This document shows, in pieces, positions 5,654 to 8,268 of a DNA stretch of 8,268 nucleotides. Each line of letters starts with the position of its first letter. Positions within the stretch are counted from its first letter, which is position 1. Location: contig CANRFD010000060.1 of the NCBI GenBank assembly GCA_947629845.1, forward strand, positions 1 through 8,268, read 5' to 3'. The DNA comes from an uncultured Clostridia bacterium (lineage in GTDB: Bacteria > Bacillota > Clostridia > Christensenellales > Borkfalkiaceae). Both the position numbers and the translations under genes were made by a program. A model generated the notes under the pieces. That model had not been told where the DNA came from, searched no databases, and saw only the letters and a list, made by a program, of their open reading frames with translations.

Positions 5654-5775
5654 CGGGAGACGCCGCGTTTGCGCCGTTTCCGCGGCTTGGTCGAAATGAC
5701 AACATAACCTTTTCGCGGCGGTAGGAATGACACCCCTTTTGTCCCCTGCGGGGACACTTTCCCCTCGAGAGGACA
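5654..5775. repeat. Composite palindromic intergenic repeat
   Basis: This non-coding stretch is built of small modules. CGCGGC-(TT)-GGTCGAAATGACA at 5681-5701 is repeated imperfectly as CGCGGC-GGTAGGAATGACA at 5714-5732. TGTCCCC-TGC-GGGGACA (5740-5756) is a perfect 7-bp hairpin. TCCCCTCGAGAGGA (5760-5773) is a near-palindrome around CTCGAG. The minus-strand wording (GTCATTTCGACC, CCTCTCGAGGGGAAAGTGTC) resembles dispersed intergenic repeats common in gut Bacillota genomes. That is from memory and cannot be tested on one copy. Confidence 0.55.
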
Positions 5776-5808
5776 GCAAGTTTTCGGGCATCGGCAAAGC
5801 CTCTTTTG

Positions 5809-5837
5809 AACCACGCGAATATTGCGTGGTTTTCTTT
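5809..5837 (+). terminator. Terminator-like hairpin on the plus strand without an upstream gene
   Basis: AACCACGC (5809-5816) and GCGTGGTT (5824-5831) form an 8-bp stem with loop GAATATT, followed on the plus strand by a T-rich tract (TTTTCTTTT). The minus strand has no T-run after the stem, so it serves plus-strand transcripts only. No plus-strand gene precedes it. Confidence 0.6.
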
Positions 5838-5844
5838 TAGACGC

Positions 5845-5883
5845 AAAAACGCGCCCGGCAAGCAACCTTGCGGGGCGCGTTTT
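5845..5883 (-). terminator. Rho-independent terminator of glgP
   Basis: An 11-bp stem (5846-5856 with 5873-5883) continues past a single G-G mismatch into a 5-bp inner stem (5858-5862 with 5867-5871) closed by a 4-base loop. On the minus strand TTTTT (5849-5845) follows the GC-rich core. It lies about 11 bases after the glgP stop. Confidence 0.92.
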
Positions 5884-5893
5884 CTCACAGCGT

Positions 5894-8200
5894 TTATTTG
5901 ATTTTCCAGATGAGACGGGCGTAATCGGAGACCGAGCGGTCGGCCGAGAACTTGCCCGCCGCGCACATATTGAGCAGGCACTTTTCGTAAAATTCGTCGG
6001 TGCCGTAGCTGCGGAGCAGCCCTTCCTTGGCGCGGATGTAGCTGCGGAAATCGAAGCAGACGAGGTAGCGGTCGGGCTCGTGGCCGTCGACGAGGCTGTC
6101 GTACAGCTTCTTCAGCATGCCCTCTTCGTCGGGGAAGGTGCCGTCGATGAGCGTATTTACGGCGCGTTTGAGCTCCTCGTCCTGTTCGATGAACTCGCGC
6201 GGGCAGTAGAACTGTTTGATGCCCGCGACCTCCTCCACCGTCGCGCCGAAGATGCAGTTGTTCTCCCTTCCCGCCTCCTCGCAGATCTCCACGTTCGCGC
6301 CGTCGAGGGTGCCGAGCGTCACCGTGCCGCCGAGCATGAACTTCATGTTGCCCGTGCCGCTCGCCTCCATGCCCGCCATGCTGATCTGTTCGGAGATATC
6401 GGCGGCGCAGACGATCTTTTCCGCATAGGAGACGTTGTAGTTCTGCACGAACACCACGCGCATCACACCGTTGACCTCGGGGTCGGAGTTGACGAGCTTG
6501 GAGATCTCGTTGATGAACTTGATGATCGCCTTGGCGTTGTAGTAGCCGGGCGCGGCCTTGGCGCCGAAAATGAAGGCTGTGGGCGGGAAATCCTTGATCT
6601 TCCCCTCCTTGATGCCGTAGTAGAAGTACAGAATGGAGAGGGCGTTAAGCATCTGCCGCTTGTACTCGTGCAGGCGTTTTACCTGCACGTCGAAGGCAAA
6701 TTCTGGCGGGATGTCCACGCCCTCGTGCTCTGCGATGTAGGCGACGAGCTTCTGCTTGTTCTCCCCCTTGATGCGCTTGAAATCGGGCAGAATTTCGGGG
6801 ATGTACTGCTTTAAGCCGCGCAGCTGCATCAAATCGGTGTGCCAGCCCTCGCCGATCCTGGAGTCGATGAGCGCCGCCATTTCGGGATTGTTGAGAAGCA
6901 TCCAGCGGCGGGGCGTGATGCCGTTGGTGACGTTGACGAACTTCTTGGGATAGAGCTCGTACCAATCCTTGAATACGTCGGTCTTTAAGATGTTGGTGTG
7001 GATCTCGGCGACGCCGTTGACCTTGGACGAGACGTAGATGGCGAGATTTGCCATGTGGATGACGTTGTCGCGGATGATGAAGTACTTCTCCTTGTCGAGC
7101 CCCTCGCTCTCGAGGCGGTGCTGGCAGGCGACGATCTGGTCGTAGACGTCGGGCAGCAGGTCGGAGAGGGCGAGCGCATCCCACTTTTCCAGCGCTTCCG
7201 CCATGATGGTGTGGTTGGTGAAATTGAAGGTCTTTGCGCACACGGCGAACGCTTCTTCGAACCCCATTCCCTCCTTTTGCAGCAGGCGCAACAGTTCGGG
7301 AATGGCGATGACGGGGTGGGTATCGTTGAGCTGGAAGCAGTAGCTCTTATCGAGATCCTTCAGCTTTTTGCCCTGCGCCTTGTATTTGCGCAAAATGTCC
7401 TGCAGGGACGCCGAGACGAGGAAATATTGCTGGCGGAGGCGCAAAATTTTGCCCACCATCGTGTTGTCGTTGGGATAGAGCACGTCGCAGATTTTCGTGG
7501 CGTTGAAGTTTTCGAGCGCCGTCCTGTCCCCCTTCATCTCGTTGAAAGCGTTGAAGTCGAACTCGTTGATGGGCTCGCTCGACCACAGCCGCAGGTTGTT
7601 CACGACGTCGTTATGATAGCCGAAGATGGGCATATCGTAGGGCACCGCCTTGACCTTCTGGTCGGCGAACTCCACGATGACGGCGTCGCGGTCGGCGCGG
7701 ACGCTCCACGGGTCGCCCCACTTCAGCCAATCGTCCCCCTCCTCGTGCTGGTAGCCGTCCACAAAGGTCTGGCGGAACAGCCCGTAGCGGTAGCGGATGC
7801 CGTAGCCGTCGAGGGGAATGCCCATCGTCGCCGCGCTCTCGAGATAGCAGGCGGCGAGCCTTCCGAGGCCGCCGTTGCCGAGGGCTGCGTCCTCCACCTC
7901 CTCGAAGTCGTTGAGATCGCGCCCCACCGCCGCGAGCGCCCGCTTTGCCGCGCCGAGGCAGCCGAGGTTGAGAAGGTTCGCGAAGATGGAACGCCCCATG
8001 AGAAATTCGGCGGAAAAGTAGGCGCACCGCTTTTTCCCGCTCTTTCTGCCCGCGTTCCACGCGTCGAACGACTGCACCATCACCGCCTTGGAGACGGCGT
8101 TGTAGAGCTCGCGCGGGCCCGCGCTCTCGAAGTCGCATGCAAAATCGGCGTGAAGCACCCGCTCCACGCTCTCGGAAAATGTTTTATCGTCGATTACCAT
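5894..8200 (-). CDS. glgP: Glycogen/starch/alpha-glucan phosphorylase
   Basis: GlgP cleaves terminal alpha-1,4 linkages of glycogen or maltodextrin with phosphate, releasing glucose 1-phosphate in the cytosol. The 768-residue product is complete and somewhat shorter than the roughly 800-840 residues of E. coli or muscle enzymes, as in other clostridial forms. In order it shows YFSAEFLMGRS (61-71), ALGNGGLGRLAACYLES (106-122), DGYGIRYRYGLF (131-142), NDTHP (292-296), NGITPRRW (426-433), VQVKRLHEYKRQ (505-516), and the PLP signature EASGTGNMKFMLGG (612-625) with Schiff-base lysine K620. The ATG at 8200 has AGGAG eight bases upstream (8213-8209). No other glycogen gene is in the window. It is followed by its own terminator, so it is at least the last gene of its transcript, and the -10 at 8250-8255 suggests it is monocistronic. 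No frameshift or missing catalytic residue is seen. Confidence 0.98.
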   Translation of the reverse strand: MVIDDKTFSESVERVLHADFACDFESAGPRELYNAVSKAVMVQSFDAWNAGRKSGKKRCAYFSAEFLMGRSIFANLLNLGCLGAAKRALAAVGRDLNDFEEVEDAALGNGGLGRLAACYLESAATMGIPLDGYGIRYRYGLFRQTFVDGYQHEEGDDWLKWGDPWSVRADRDAVIVEFADQKVKAVPYDMPIFGYHNDVVNNLRLWSSEPINEFDFNAFNEMKGDRTALENFNATKICDVLYPNDNTMVGKILRLRQQYFLVSASLQDILRKYKAQGKKLKDLDKSYCFQLNDTHPVIAIPELLRLLQKEGMGFEEAFAVCAKTFNFTNHTIMAEALEKWDALALSDLLPDVYDQIVACQHRLESEGLDKEKYFIIRDNVIHMANLAIYVSSKVNGVAEIHTNILKTDVFKDWYELYPKKFVNVTNGITPRRWMLLNNPEMAALIDSRIGEGWHTDLMQLRGLKQYIPEILPDFKRIKGENKQKLVAYIAEHEGVDIPPEFAFDVQVKRLHEYKRQMLNALSILYFYYGIKEGKIKDFPPTAFIFGAKAAPGYYNAKAIIKFINEISKLVNSDPEVNGVMRVVFVQNYNVSYAEKIVCAADISEQISMAGMEASGTGNMKFMLGGTVTLGTLDGANVEICEEAGRENNCIFGATVEEVAGIKQFYCPREFIEQDEELKRAVNTLIDGTFPDEEGMLKKLYDSLVDGHEPDRYLVCFDFRSYIRAKEGLLRSYGTDEFYEKCLLNMCAAGKFSADRSVSDYARLIWKIK

Positions 8201-8213
8201 ACGTTTGTCTCCT

Positions 8214-8227
8214 GCCGCAGAAGCGGC
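8214..8227 (-). promoter_or_regulatory. Short leader hairpin abutting the glgP ribosome binding site
   Basis: GCCGC (8214-8218) pairs with GCGGC (8223-8227) around a 4-base loop. Its 3' edge in the transcript touches the AGGAG at 8213-8209. It leaves the ribosome binding site free but could modulate it. This may be chance in GC-rich DNA. Confidence 0.3.
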
Positions 8228-8249
8228 CTTTCTTCCATAGCCACGGCAT

Positions 8250-8258
8250 ATTTTACCA
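8250..8258 (-). promoter_or_regulatory. Probable extended -10 of the glgP promoter
   Basis: The minus strand reads TGGTAAAAT: TAAAAT at 8255-8250 (5 of 6 to consensus) preceded by TG. The -35 would lie beyond the right edge and cannot be checked. The implied leader is about 42 bases. Confidence 0.5.
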
Positions 8259-8268
8259 CGTTTTCCAC

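Noticed and set aside
5188..5865. Minus-strand open frame (225 codons) covering the Cys-rich gene and the intergenic repeat
   Set aside because: It overlaps the Cys-rich gene in another frame, runs through that gene's terminator, and its N-terminal half is translated repeat DNA. The 5291-5602 frame has the ribosome binding site and correctly placed terminator.
5822..6814. Plus-strand open frame (330 codons) opposite the glgP 3' half
   Set aside because: It begins in the middle of the orphan hairpin, overlaps the glgP terminator, has no ribosome binding site, and its composition is the mirror of glgP codons.

Overview
The window looks like chromosomal core sequence from a GC-rich member of the Bacillota, most likely an uncultured gut Clostridia. 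The evidence is gene content (a PolC-type replicative exonuclease, IspG, NrdR, a YitT-family transporter and a short-form glycogen phosphorylase), Bacillus-type sigma-A promoters with extended -10 elements, and strong AGGAG-type ribosome binding sites. The lineage is inferred from gene families and sequence style, not from a marker gene. I see no phage, plasmid, transposase, CRISPR array, tRNA or rRNA.

Left third (1-2981, minus strand): a tightly packed operon nrdR - ispG - polC-type gene. Each junction overlaps by four bases (TTGA, then ATGA), so translation is probably coupled. It starts from a clear promoter at 3012-3040 and runs off the left edge. It puts the ribonucleotide reductase repressor, an iron-sulfur isoprenoid enzyme and a replication protein in one transcript. 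The polC-type product has an OB fold and a DEDDh exonuclease, but the PHP segment that normally separates them in PolC is missing. A clamp-binding-like pentapeptide sits in the short linker instead.

Middle (2982-5215): a divergent promoter region with a perfect 10-bp inverted repeat around the nrdR -35 box. A perfect-consensus promoter then drives a plus-strand flavin reductase-like gene, whose C-terminal tail resembles the small PCP_red helical domain. This gene converges on a minus-strand yitT-family membrane protein gene, and a bidirectional hairpin terminator lies between them.

Right (5216-8268, minus strand): a 103-residue cysteine/asparagine/glycine repeat protein of unknown function with its own terminator, and a 291-base non-coding stretch. 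That stretch carries a composite palindromic repeat, an oddly oriented terminator-like hairpin and the glgP terminator. A complete glycogen phosphorylase gene follows, with its ribosome binding site and the -10 part of its promoter at the right edge.

The strongest candidate for undescribed biology is the Cys/Asn/Gly protein (5291-5602). It has 18 cysteines, mostly in CXC pairs, almost no charge, and DNA-level internal duplications. The unusual domain order of the polC-type gene comes second.
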